Origin: JAVVHH01 sp032249615
GTDB taxonomy: Bacteria; Pseudomonadota; Alphaproteobacteria; Acetobacterales; Acetobacteraceae
DNA: 25,270 nt
NCBI GenBank assembly: GCA_032249615.1
Contig: JAVVHH010000046.1
Coordinates: 1-25,270, forward strand
Direction of reading: 5' to 3'
Part shown: positions 15,723-22,817 of the stretch, one piece after another
How positions within the stretch are numbered: position 1 is the first letter of the stretch
How the letters are laid out: each line of letters opens with the position of its first letter
Notes under the pieces: generated by a model
Database searches by the model: none
The model's input: the letters and a program-made list of their open reading frames with translations, nothing else
Told to the model about the DNA's origin: nothing
Translations under genes and position numbers: made by a program

Positions 15723-16721
15723 ATGGACCTTGCCCAGTTCCCCCGCGTGAAACTCTGCCAGGCGCCGACGCCGCTCGAGCTACTGCCCAATCTGACGAAG
15801 GCGCTGGGCGGGCCGCAAATTTGGATGAAGCGTGACGACCTGACCGGCATGGGGCTCGGGGGCAACAAGGTGCGCAAGCTCGAGTTCCTGGCCGGCGAGG
15901 CGGTCGCGCTGGGGGCGGACCATCTGGTCACGCAGGGCGCGGTGCAGTCCAACCACGTGCGCCAGACCGCGGCGGTGGCGATGAAGCTCGGGATGCGCTG
16001 CACGGCGGTGCTCGAGCATCGGATCGAGACGAACGACCCGGCCTATCTCGGCAGCGGCAACGTGCTGCTCGACCAGATCATGGGGGTTGAGATCCAATAC
16101 CGGCCGGGCGGCACCGACATGCAGGCGGCCATCGAAGAAGTCGGTGAGACGTTGAAGGGCTCAGGTGCCAGGCCCTACGTGATTCCGGGCGGCGGCTCCA
16201 ATGCGGTGGGCGCGACCGGCTACGCCGCGGTCGCGGCCGAGCTGGTGCAGCAGGCCAACGATTTGGGCCTGCGGATCGACCGGTTGGTGCATGCGACGGG
16301 CAGTGCGGGCACACAGGCCGGGCTGGTGGCCGGGCTGCATGCGATGTCGAGCCCGATCCGGGTGTTGGGGATCGGCGTGCGCAACCCGAAGGACAAGCAG
16401 GAGGCGGCCGTGCTGAAACTGGCGCGCGCTACCGTGAAAAGGCTGGGGATTGACCGGGAGCTGCCCGCCGACGCCGTCCAAGCCAATTGCGACTACGTGG
16501 GCGCCGGCTATGGCAGGCCGACGCCGGGCATGGTCGAGGCGGTCCAGATGGTGGCGCGCACGGAAGGAATCTTCCTCGACCCGGTCTACTCCGGCAAAGG
16601 CATGGCCGGGCTGATCGACCTGATCCGCAACGGCACCTTCCGCAGCGGCGAGAACGTGGTGTTCCTGCATACCGGCGGCGCTGTCGGCCTGTTCGGCTAC
16701 CCCGAGACGTTCGCCGCCTGA
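15723..16721 (+). CDS. PLP-dependent D-cysteine desulfhydrase / L-cysteate sulfo-lyase family
   Basis: The 332-residue protein belongs to the ACC deaminase/D-cysteine desulfhydrase branch of fold-type II PLP enzymes. It opens with MDLAQFPRVKLCQAPTPLE, then IWMKRDDLTGMGLGGNK with the likely PLP-binding K49, VTQGAVQSNHVRQTAA, the phosphate-binding TGSAGTQAG loop, and the end motif FLHTGGAVGLFGY. It resembles both DcyD (D-cysteine to pyruvate, sulfide and ammonia) and CuyA (L-cysteate to pyruvate, sulfite and ammonia), and I cannot decide between them. The CuyA reaction would free carbon from sulfonates. It is divergent from msrP with a 91-base gap, and the next gene follows after 4 bases, so it likely shares a transcript with the DNA glycosylase. 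Confidence 0.87.
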   Translation: MDLAQFPRVKLCQAPTPLELLPNLTKALGGPQIWMKRDDLTGMGLGGNKVRKLEFLAGEAVALGADHLVTQGAVQSNHVRQTAAVAMKLGMRCTAVLEHRIETNDPAYLGSGNVLLDQIMGVEIQYRPGGTDMQAAIEEVGETLKGSGARPYVIPGGGSNAVGATGYAAVAAELVQQANDLGLRIDRLVHATGSAGTQAGLVAGLHAMSSPIRVLGIGVRNPKDKQEAAVLKLARATVKRLGIDRELPADAVQANCDYVGAGYGRPTPGMVEAVQMVARTEGIFLDPVYSGKGMAGLIDLIRNGTFRSGENVVFLHTGGAVGLFGYPETFAA

Positions 16722-16725
16722 CGCT

Positions 16726-17589
16726 TTGCCCGAAGGTCACGTCGTCCACCGCCTTGCGGCCGCGTTCACCGATCACTTCGTGGGGCACGTTCTCGCCGCC
16801 TCCTCGCCGCAGGGCCGTTTCGCCGAAGGGGCGGCGGCAGTCGATGGCCATCGACTGCTCGCCGCGGAGGCCTGGGGTAAGCAGATGTTCCTCGGGTTCG
16901 AGGGCGACCTCTGGCTGCGGGTGCATCTCGGGATGTACGGCATGTGGCGGTTCAGCGGGCCGGGCCTCGCCGGCATCGGTCGGCGGACCGGCAAGGAGGC
17001 TGAGCAGGACGAGGACGGTCGGCCGCTGCCGCGCGGCGCGGTGCGTCTGCGGCTGGCGAGCAACACCCATATCGGCGACCTCAGCGGCCCCACCTTCTGC
17101 GGCATCGAGACGCCGGCCGAGAAGGCCGCCGCCACCGCTGCGATCGGCCCTGACCCGCTGCGCCCCGGCGCCCGGCCCGGCCGCGCCTGGGACATCATCT
17201 CCGCCTCCAAGATGTCGATCGGGCAGTTGCTGATGCGGCAGAACGTGATCGGCGGCATCGGCAACATCTACCGCGCCGAACTGCTCTTCCGTGCCCGGAT
17301 CGAGCCGCACAAGCCCGGCCGCGACCTTACCCGCGCCCAATTCGACGCGCTCTGGCGCGATGCCCGCGCCCTCCTCCGCGACGGCGTGCGCGACGGCGCC
17401 ATCATCACTACGCGCCCGCAGGACCGCCCGGCCGGTACACCCGTGGTCGGCCGGCGGATGCGGCGGGACGCGCGCTCCTACGTCGCGTTCCGCAACGGGG
17501 AACCGTGCCGGATCTGCGGCACGCCAATCGCGATGGAGCTGATGGCCGGACGCAAACTCTACTGGTGCCCGACCTGTCAGATCCGCTAG
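16726..17589 (+). CDS. Fpg/Nei-family DNA glycosylase/AP lyase (Nei-like)
   Basis: This 287-residue base-excision repair enzyme would remove oxidised bases and cut the strand. Pro2 and Glu3, the catalytic N-terminus of the family, appear directly after the start in M-PEGHVVHRL, so TTG at 16726 must be the start even though it is a rare codon. Other marks are the Lys in EAWGKQMFL, the H2TH region SIGQLLMRQNVIGGIGNIYRAE, and a C-terminal zinc finger with C261, C264, C281 and C284. The opening MPEGH, the SSPQGRF segment and IYRAELLFRARIEP resemble Nei-like proteins best known from Actinobacteria. It follows the desulfhydrase by 4 bases and shares four bases (CTAG) with the stop of the convergent ABM gene. 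Confidence 0.92.
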   Translation: MPEGHVVHRLAAAFTDHFVGHVLAASSPQGRFAEGAAAVDGHRLLAAEAWGKQMFLGFEGDLWLRVHLGMYGMWRFSGPGLAGIGRRTGKEAEQDEDGRPLPRGAVRLRLASNTHIGDLSGPTFCGIETPAEKAAATAAIGPDPLRPGARPGRAWDIISASKMSIGQLLMRQNVIGGIGNIYRAELLFRARIEPHKPGRDLTRAQFDALWRDARALLRDGVRDGAIITTRPQDRPAGTPVVGRRMRRDARSYVAFRNGEPCRICGTPIAMELMAGRKLYWCPTCQIR

Positions 17590-17894
17590 GCCCGCGTCAG
17601 CACGTGGATGGTGCGCTTGGCCAGCAGGTCCTTCACTCTGGCGCCGTATTCCTTCATGTGCGCCGAACGGCCGTGCGCCTGCAGCGCCGCCATGGTTTCC
17701 CAGCGCTCCACCACGCAAAAGGTATCGGGGCCGAGCGGCGTCTGCATCGCCCCGGCATCGGGCGCGTCTACCACCGGCTCGTATTGGACGCAGCCCTCCT
17801 CGGCATGCACGGCAGGCATGTTGGCGCGAAACGCGGCCAAGACGGTGTCGCGCTCGCCGGGTTTGGCGGTAACGATGGCCAAGACATGGATCAC
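17586..17894 (-). CDS. ABM-domain (antibiotic biosynthesis monooxygenase-like) protein
   Basis: This 102-residue ferredoxin-like alpha/beta protein matches the ABM (YgiN/LsrG-type) family: it opens with IHVLAIVTAKPGERD, has GCVQYEPVVDAP in the middle strand, FCVVERWETMAALQAH as the hallmark, and a final KRTIHVL strand. Members act as small monooxygenases on quinones or as isomerases; the role here cannot be told. GTG at 17894 is chosen because GGGGAGA lies about 6 bases upstream and the product then begins exactly at the first strand; the frame continues to 17951 without a ribosome site. It is divergent from the serine hydrolase and its stop overlaps that of the DNA glycosylase gene. Confidence 0.86.
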   Translation of the reverse strand: MIHVLAIVTAKPGERDTVLAAFRANMPAVHAEEGCVQYEPVVDAPDAGAMQTPLGPDTFCVVERWETMAALQAHGRSAHMKEYGARVKDLLAKRTIHVLTRA

Positions 17895-17952
17895 GCGGCG
17901 TCTCCCCTTGTTTGTGGGCGTAAGCTCACCATCGGCCGGGTCGCAACGCAAT

Positions 17953-17958
17953 GGAGGG
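17953..17958 (+). promoter_or_regulatory. Ribosome binding site that fixes the serine hydrolase start
   Basis: GGAGGG precedes ATG 17963 by 4 bases. It lies inside the alternative start at 17951, which it makes unlikely. Confidence 0.65.
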
Positions 17959-17962
17959 ACGG

Positions 17963-19183
17963 ATGGATAAGGCAGTGTGCGAGCGGGTGGGACTGTCGGC
18001 CGACCGGCTCGGGCGGATCGATGGGTGGATGCAGCGCTGGGTCGATAGCGGGCGGCTCGCGGGCATGTCCGTGCTGGTCAGCCGCCGCGGCCAGATCGCG
18101 TATGAGAGCTGCTACGGCCAGTCCGACCGCGAACGGGGCACGGCGATGTCGCCCGAGACGATTGTCCGCATCTACTCCATGACCAAGCCGCTCACGAGCG
18201 TCGCGCTGATGATGCTCTACGAGGAGGGCCGGTTCCAGCTGGACGACCCGATCCACGCCGTGCTGCCCGCGTTCCGCCAGACCCGGGTCTGGGACGGCGA
18301 GGGCCGCGACCCGGTTCCGCTCGCGCGGCCGATCTCCTACCGCGACCTGCTGACCCACACCTCCGGCCTGACCTACGGCTTCATGAACGCGACCCCGGTG
18401 GATGCGATGTACCGCTCGGGAGGCGTCGACTTCCAGACCGCCGACGCCACGCTGGGCGAGGTCGTCGACAAGGCCGCCGCGATGCCGTTGCTGGCGCAGC
18501 CCGGCGCCGCCTGGAACTACAGCATCGCGACCGACGTGATCGGCCATCTCGTCGCCGAAATCTCCGGCATGTCCTTTGCGACCTTCCTGCACGACCGGGT
18601 CATCGCCCCGCTCGGGATGAGCGACACCGCGTTCACCGTCGCGCCCGGGAAGGTCTCCCGCTTCGCCGCCAACTACAGCCGCGGCGAAGACGGCCGTGCG
18701 GCCCTGCTGGACGATCCCGTCACCAGCCGTTTCGTGACGCGCGACACCAAGGCGGGCGCGATCGCTTCCGGCGGCGGCGGCCTCACCGGCACGGCCCGCG
18801 ACTACCTGCGGTTTTGCCAGATGATGCTGGCCAAGGGGACGACGGCGGACGGCGAGCGTCTGCTCGGCCGCAAGACGGTCGAGCTGATGACCAGCAACCA
18901 TCTGGGCGGCGACATGGCCGCCATGGGCATGCCGCGCTTCAGCGAGAGCAAATATGACGGCGTCGGCTTCGGCCTCGGCTTCTCGATCATGCTCGACCCG
19001 GCAAAAGCCGAGATCCTCGGCACCCCCGGCGAGTTCGCCTGGGGCGGCGCGGCCAGCACCGCCTTCTGGGTCGATCCGGTCGAGGATATGGCGGTCGTGC
19101 TGCTCACCCAGCTCACCCCGTCCAGCACCTACCCGATCCGCCGCGAGCTGCGTGTGCTGACCTATGCTTCCGTCGTCGATTGA
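17963..19183 (+). CDS. Beta-lactamase-fold serine hydrolase (esterase/class C-like)
   Basis: The 406-residue protein belongs to the beta-lactamase/penicillin-binding-protein-like serine hydrolase family, many of which are esterases rather than beta-lactamases. The nucleophile motif S72-M-T-K75 is clear (RIYSMTKPLTS), followed by LLTHTSGLTYGF (129-140). The second catalytic motif is Y186-S-I in WNYSIATD rather than Y-x-N, and the third region reads FAWGGAAST, with no KTG. These variants are common among esterases of family VIII. No signal peptide is seen, so it is probably cytoplasmic. A crotonase gene follows 31 bases later in the same direction. I infer an esterase or amidase of unknown substrate; resistance to beta-lactams is not supported. 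Confidence 0.87.
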   Translation: MDKAVCERVGLSADRLGRIDGWMQRWVDSGRLAGMSVLVSRRGQIAYESCYGQSDRERGTAMSPETIVRIYSMTKPLTSVALMMLYEEGRFQLDDPIHAVLPAFRQTRVWDGEGRDPVPLARPISYRDLLTHTSGLTYGFMNATPVDAMYRSGGVDFQTADATLGEVVDKAAAMPLLAQPGAAWNYSIATDVIGHLVAEISGMSFATFLHDRVIAPLGMSDTAFTVAPGKVSRFAANYSRGEDGRAALLDDPVTSRFVTRDTKAGAIASGGGGLTGTARDYLRFCQMMLAKGTTADGERLLGRKTVELMTSNHLGGDMAAMGMPRFSESKYDGVGFGLGFSIMLDPAKAEILGTPGEFAWGGAASTAFWVDPVEDMAVVLLTQLTPSSTYPIRRELRVLTYASVVD

Positions 19184-19214
19184 CGGAGGATAGGGCAAAA
19201 CGAAGGGAGCGAGC

Positions 19215-19985
19215 GTGACGGAAGAACTGCTGTTCGAGGTGGCCGACGGGATCGGCCGGATCACTTTCAATCGCCCCGCCCAACGCAACGCGCTGACCTG
19301 GGCGATGTACGACGGGTTGGTCGAGGCGGTCGGGCGCGCCGACCGTGACGACGGCGTGCGGGCCTTGGTCATCACCGGCGCCGGCGAGAAGGCCTTCGCC
19401 GCCGGCACCGACATCGGCCAGTTCCGCGAGTTCCGCACCCCTGCAGACGCGATCGGCTACGAGGAGCGGATCGAGCGCGTGCTGAACGTGCTGGAGAACT
19501 GCCGCGTGCCGACCATCGCCGCCATCGCGGGCGCCTGCACCGGCGGCGGGGCCGCCATCGCGGCTTGCTGCGACCTGCGGATCGCCGCCGCGGGCGCCCG
19601 CTTCGGCTTCCCGATCGCCAAGACGCTCGGCAACTGTCTCTCGATGACCAACCTCGCCCGCCTTTCCGCGCTGATCGGCGCTGCCCGGGTCAAAGAGGTG
19701 ATCTTTACCGCCCGGCTGATCGAGGCCGACGAAGCGCAGCGGATCGGGCTCGTCTCCGAGGTTGTGGCTCCCGAGGCACTGGCCGGGCGCGCCGACGCGC
19801 TCGCGCAGACGGTCGCCGGCCTGGCGCCGCTCACGCTGCGCGCGACCAAGCGGGCGCTCCACAAGCTGCGGCCCGACATCGTGGAGGACGAAGAGCTGAT
19901 CCTCATGTGTTATCAGAGCGCCGATTTCCGCGAAGGCATGGACGCCTTCCTTGCCAAGCGCCCGCCGGTCTGGCAGGGGGCCTGA
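19215..19985 (+). CDS. Enoyl-CoA hydratase/isomerase (crotonase) family protein
   Basis: The 256-residue protein has the crotonase fold: GRITFNRPAQRNALT near the start, the CoA/oxyanion segment GEKAFAAGTDI (57-67), and ACTGGGAAIAACCDLRIA (107-124). The glutamates that catalyse hydration in classic enoyl-CoA hydratase are missing: the first lies after the GGG turn and is A114 here, and the second, in the F-G-x-P-E region, is I134 (FGFPIAKTLGNCLSM). It may therefore be an isomerase, thioesterase or hydrolase of the superfamily rather than a hydratase. GTG at 19215 follows GAAGGGAG. Only 4 bases separate it from the next gene, an ABC ATPase, and the two are probably one transcript. Confidence 0.87.
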   Translation: MTEELLFEVADGIGRITFNRPAQRNALTWAMYDGLVEAVGRADRDDGVRALVITGAGEKAFAAGTDIGQFREFRTPADAIGYEERIERVLNVLENCRVPTIAAIAGACTGGGAAIAACCDLRIAAAGARFGFPIAKTLGNCLSMTNLARLSALIGAARVKEVIFTARLIEADEAQRIGLVSEVVAPEALAGRADALAQTVAGLAPLTLRATKRALHKLRPDIVEDEELILMCYQSADFREGMDAFLAKRPPVWQGA

Positions 19986-19989
19986 CCGC

Positions 19990-21075
19990 GTGGGCAAGCT
20001 CGTCCTGCAAGGGATCGGCAAGCGCTATGGGGAGGGCCTCCGGGCCGTAGCGGACGTTACGTTGGCGCTGACGGAGGGCGAGTTCGTCTCGCTGCTGGGG
20101 CCGTCCGGCTGCGGCAAGACCACCACGCTGCGCATGATCGCCGGCTTCATGGCGCCCACCGAGGGCACCATCTCGGTCGGCGGCACCGTCCTGTCGTCGG
20201 CCACGTCCGTGGTGCCGCCGGAGCGGCGCGGCATGTCCATGATCTTCCAGAGCTACGCCATCTGGCCCAACATGACGGTCCGCGAGAACGTCGCGTTCGG
20301 CCTGACGCTGCGCAAGCTCGGCCGCGCCGAGGTGACAAGGCGCACCGACACCATGCTCGACATCGTCAAGCTCAAGCATCTCGCCGACCGCTACCCGTCC
20401 GAGCTCTCGGGCGGCCAGCAGCAACGCGTGGCCCTCGCCCGCGCGATCGTCATCGAGCCGCAGGTACTTCTGCTCGACGAGCCGCTCTCCAACCTCGACG
20501 CGAGTCTGCGCGAAGAGATGCGCTCGGAAATCCGCCGGCTGCACGACGAGTTCCGCATCACCACGGTCTATGTCACGCACGACCAATCGGAGGCGATGGT
20601 CACGTCGGACCGCATCGTCGTCATGAACGCCGGGCGCATCGAGCAATGCGCCGACCCGGTCAGCCTCTACACGCGCCCGCAAACCCGCTTCGTCGCCGGC
20701 TTCGTCGGCCGCACCAATTTCCTGGACGGCACGCTCGCCGGCAACGAGATCCGCTTCCCCGGCTTCACCGTTCCCGCCGCGCTGGCGCCCGGACACCTCG
20801 ATCCGCGCCCGAGCTTCTCGATCCGCCCTCAAAGCATCCGGCTGCATACCACCGAGCCCACCGACCGGGCCCGATGCTGGTGGGTTCAGGGCCAGGTCGT
20901 CGAGCGCGCCTATCTCGGCGAGTATTGGGACTACCTGGTCGCTCCTGCCGAGGGGGGCCTTCGGCTCAAGGTCAGTGCGGCTCCGGTGGCGATGCACCAG
21001 GTCGGCGATACGGTCTGGCTCGAGATCGACCCTTCCACCGCCGCCCCGATCCCCCCGCCCAAACCAGCGGCTTAG
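19990..21075 (+). CDS. ABC transporter ATP-binding protein (PotA/FbpC-like import type)
   Basis: The 361-residue ATPase has Walker A GPSGCGKTT (37-45), Q-loop Q87, signature LSGGQQQR (139-146), Walker B VLLLDEPLSNLD (159-170) and the H-loop H197, then a C-terminal TOBE-like domain (about 230-350), as in ATPases of spermidine/putrescine, ferric iron and sugar importers. It would drive import of a small solute. The partner permeases and binding protein are absent: upstream is a crotonase, and downstream is a convergent dehydrogenase whose stop overlaps by 4 bases. GTG at 19990 is chosen, 4 bases after the crotonase stop; the upstream ATG at 19951 lies inside that gene. It may serve a transporter encoded elsewhere. 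Confidence 0.91.
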   Translation: MGKLVLQGIGKRYGEGLRAVADVTLALTEGEFVSLLGPSGCGKTTTLRMIAGFMAPTEGTISVGGTVLSSATSVVPPERRGMSMIFQSYAIWPNMTVRENVAFGLTLRKLGRAEVTRRTDTMLDIVKLKHLADRYPSELSGGQQQRVALARAIVIEPQVLLLDEPLSNLDASLREEMRSEIRRLHDEFRITTVYVTHDQSEAMVTSDRIVVMNAGRIEQCADPVSLYTRPQTRFVAGFVGRTNFLDGTLAGNEIRFPGFTVPAALAPGHLDPRPSFSIRPQSIRLHTTEPTDRARCWWVQGQVVERAYLGEYWDYLVAPAEGGLRLKVSAAPVAMHQVGDTVWLEIDPSTAAPIPPPKPAA

Positions 21076-21731
21076 AACGGTATCGTCTCGCCGTTCTGAT
21101 CGATGAGCGTGCCGCTCCGGTCCGGGCCGAGTGCCGCGATGACCGCCAGCAGCTTGGTGGCCGACTCCGCCGGGGTCAGGACATCGAGGCCGGTCTTGGC
21201 GAACGGGCCGGACAACCCGGTATCCACCGTTCCCGGATGCAGCGCCACGCAGACGGCATCCGGCCGCGTGCGGCGCAGCTCGATCGAAGCCGTGCGAACC
21301 AGCTGATTGAGCGCCGCCTTCGCTGCGCGATAGGCGTACCAGCCGCCGAGCCGGTTGTCGGAAATGCTGCCGACCCGGGCGGAGAGGGTGGCGAACGCTG
21401 CCCGCCGATCGCGCGCAAGCAAGGGGAGAAAATGCTTCATCAGCAGGGCGGGGCCGGTGGCGTTGAGCGCGAAGCTGCGGGCCAGGTGTGCCGGGTCGAG
21501 CTGGCGCAGGCTCTTTTCCGGCTGGAACTCGGCATCGTGCAGGAAGCCGGTCGCGTCGATCACGAGTGTGAGCTCGCGCCCGCAGGAAGCCGCCGCCGCC
21601 GCGATGCTGGCCTCGTCGAGCAGGTCCAACCGCGGCGTCGTCGCCCGGCCGAGCCGGATCGTGCCGGGCCCCATGGCGTCGGCCAGCGCGGCGCCGATCC
21701 CGCCGGACGCGCCGATCAGAACCTGGGCCAA
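21072..21731 (-). CDS. Short-chain dehydrogenase/reductase (SDR family)
   Basis: This 219-residue classical SDR has a nucleotide-binding GASGGIG motif (7-13), N90, a catalytic S117 (ATLSARVGS) and Y134-x3-K138 in YAYRAAKAALNQ, then LHPGTVDTGLS. It is short, similar to the C-factor/CsgA-like subgroup. The substrate is unknown. TTG at 21731 gives MAQVLIGASGG and lies 4 bases after the hemB stop, so it is translated in an operon with hemB. Its stop overlaps that of the ABC ATPase gene on the other strand (TTAG at 21072-21075). The link to haem synthesis is positional only. Confidence 0.85.
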   Translation of the reverse strand: MAQVLIGASGGIGAALADAMGPGTIRLGRATTPRLDLLDEASIAAAAASCGRELTLVIDATGFLHDAEFQPEKSLRQLDPAHLARSFALNATGPALLMKHFLPLLARDRRAAFATLSARVGSISDNRLGGWYAYRAAKAALNQLVRTASIELRRTRPDAVCVALHPGTVDTGLSGPFAKTGLDVLTPAESATKLLAVIAALGPDRSGTLIDQNGETIPF

Positions 21732-21735
21732 GCCG

Positions 21736-22743
21736 TCAGAGGCCTTGGCGCAGCACCTCGCGGGCGAAATAGGTCAGGATCAGATCGGCACCTGCCCGCT
21801 TGAAGGCGCCCAGCGCCTCGCGCACGACCCGTTCCTCATCCAGCGCCCCCGCCATCGCGGCAAACTTGATCATCGCGTACTCGCCGCTGACTTGGTACAC
21901 GCCGAGCGGCAGCTTGGTTTGCGCCCGCACCTGGGACAGAACGTCGAGATACGGCATGCCGGGCTTGACCATGAGCATGTCGGCCCCCTCCGCCTCGTCG
22001 ATCGCCGACTCCCGCAGCGCCTCACGGCCGTTCATCGGGTCCGCCTGGTAGGTCTTGCGGTCGCCGATCAGGTCGCATCCGGCAGCGGCCCGGAAGGGCC
22101 CGTAGAAGGCGGACGCGAACTTGCTCGAGTAGGACATGATCGGCAGATGGTCGAAGCCGGCCCGGTCGAGCGCGGAGCGCATCGCCGCGATCTGCCCGTC
22201 CATCATCGCCGACGGCGCGACCATGTCGGCGCCGGCCTCTGCGGCCACCACCGCCTGGCGGCCGAGCTGCTCGATCGTCTGGTCGTTATGGACATGCCCG
22301 TCTTCGGTCAGGACGCCGCAATGGCCGTGATCGGTATATTCGCAGAAGCAATTATCGGTGATGACGACCAGCTCCGGCGCGGCGTTTTTCGCCGCCCGGG
22401 TCATCCGCGCCATAAGCCCGGTGGACGACAAAGTGTCGCTGCCCGTCGCGTCCTTGTTCGCGGCCACCCCGAACAGCATCAGCGCGCGCACGCCATCCCG
22501 CGCGATCCCCTCGACCTCGCGTTCCAGCTGCTTGAGCGGAATGCGCGAGACGCCCGGCATGGCGCTGATGGGGATGGCTTCGTCGCTGGTTTCGTCGACG
22601 AAGATCGGCAGGATCAGGTCGGCTGCCGTGACTGTGTGTTCGCGGACCATCTGGCGCAGCGCATCCGTGCGGCGAAGGCGTCGGAGCCGGGTCGGGCCCG
22701 AGGTCAACGATAGCGCGTTGGAACCCACATCGATCTGCTTCAT
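21736..22743 (-). CDS. hemB: Porphobilinogen synthase (delta-aminolevulinic acid dehydratase)
   Basis: HemB joins two 5-aminolevulinate molecules into porphobilinogen, the second step of tetrapyrrole synthesis after 5-aminolevulinate, in the cytoplasm. The 335-residue length is normal. The metal site reads DNCFCEYTDHGHCG, with C132, C134 and C142. This is the Cys3 zinc type as in E. coli, not the magnesium type with aspartates reported for several alphaproteobacteria. The catalytic lysines are K208 (MSYSSKFASAFYGPF) and K260 (LMVKPGMPYLD). ATG at 22743 follows an AGGGAAAG ribosome site. It is divergent, by 74 bases, from the M20 hydrolase gene and is followed by an SDR gene. Confidence 0.96.
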   Translation of the reverse strand: MKQIDVGSNALSLTSGPTRLRRLRRTDALRQMVREHTVTAADLILPIFVDETSDEAIPISAMPGVSRIPLKQLEREVEGIARDGVRALMLFGVAANKDATGSDTLSSTGLMARMTRAAKNAAPELVVITDNCFCEYTDHGHCGVLTEDGHVHNDQTIEQLGRQAVVAAEAGADMVAPSAMMDGQIAAMRSALDRAGFDHLPIMSYSSKFASAFYGPFRAAAGCDLIGDRKTYQADPMNGREALRESAIDEAEGADMLMVKPGMPYLDVLSQVRAQTKLPLGVYQVSGEYAMIKFAAMAGALDEERVVREALGAFKRAGADLILTYFAREVLRQGL

Positions 22744-22817
22744 TGCCCGCTTTCCCTGCCGTTCGCGCGGTGTAGCACGGCTTGCCGCCGGCGTCGCAGC
22801 TCGCCAGTGTCCGAACG

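Noticed and set aside
17891..19438. 515-residue open frame on the minus strand
   Set aside because: It is antisense to the serine hydrolase, which carries the SxxK motif; there is no domain in the frame.
21355..22713. 452-residue open frame on the plus strand
   Set aside because: It is antisense to hemB and the SDR gene, both of which are certain; the composition is shadow-like.
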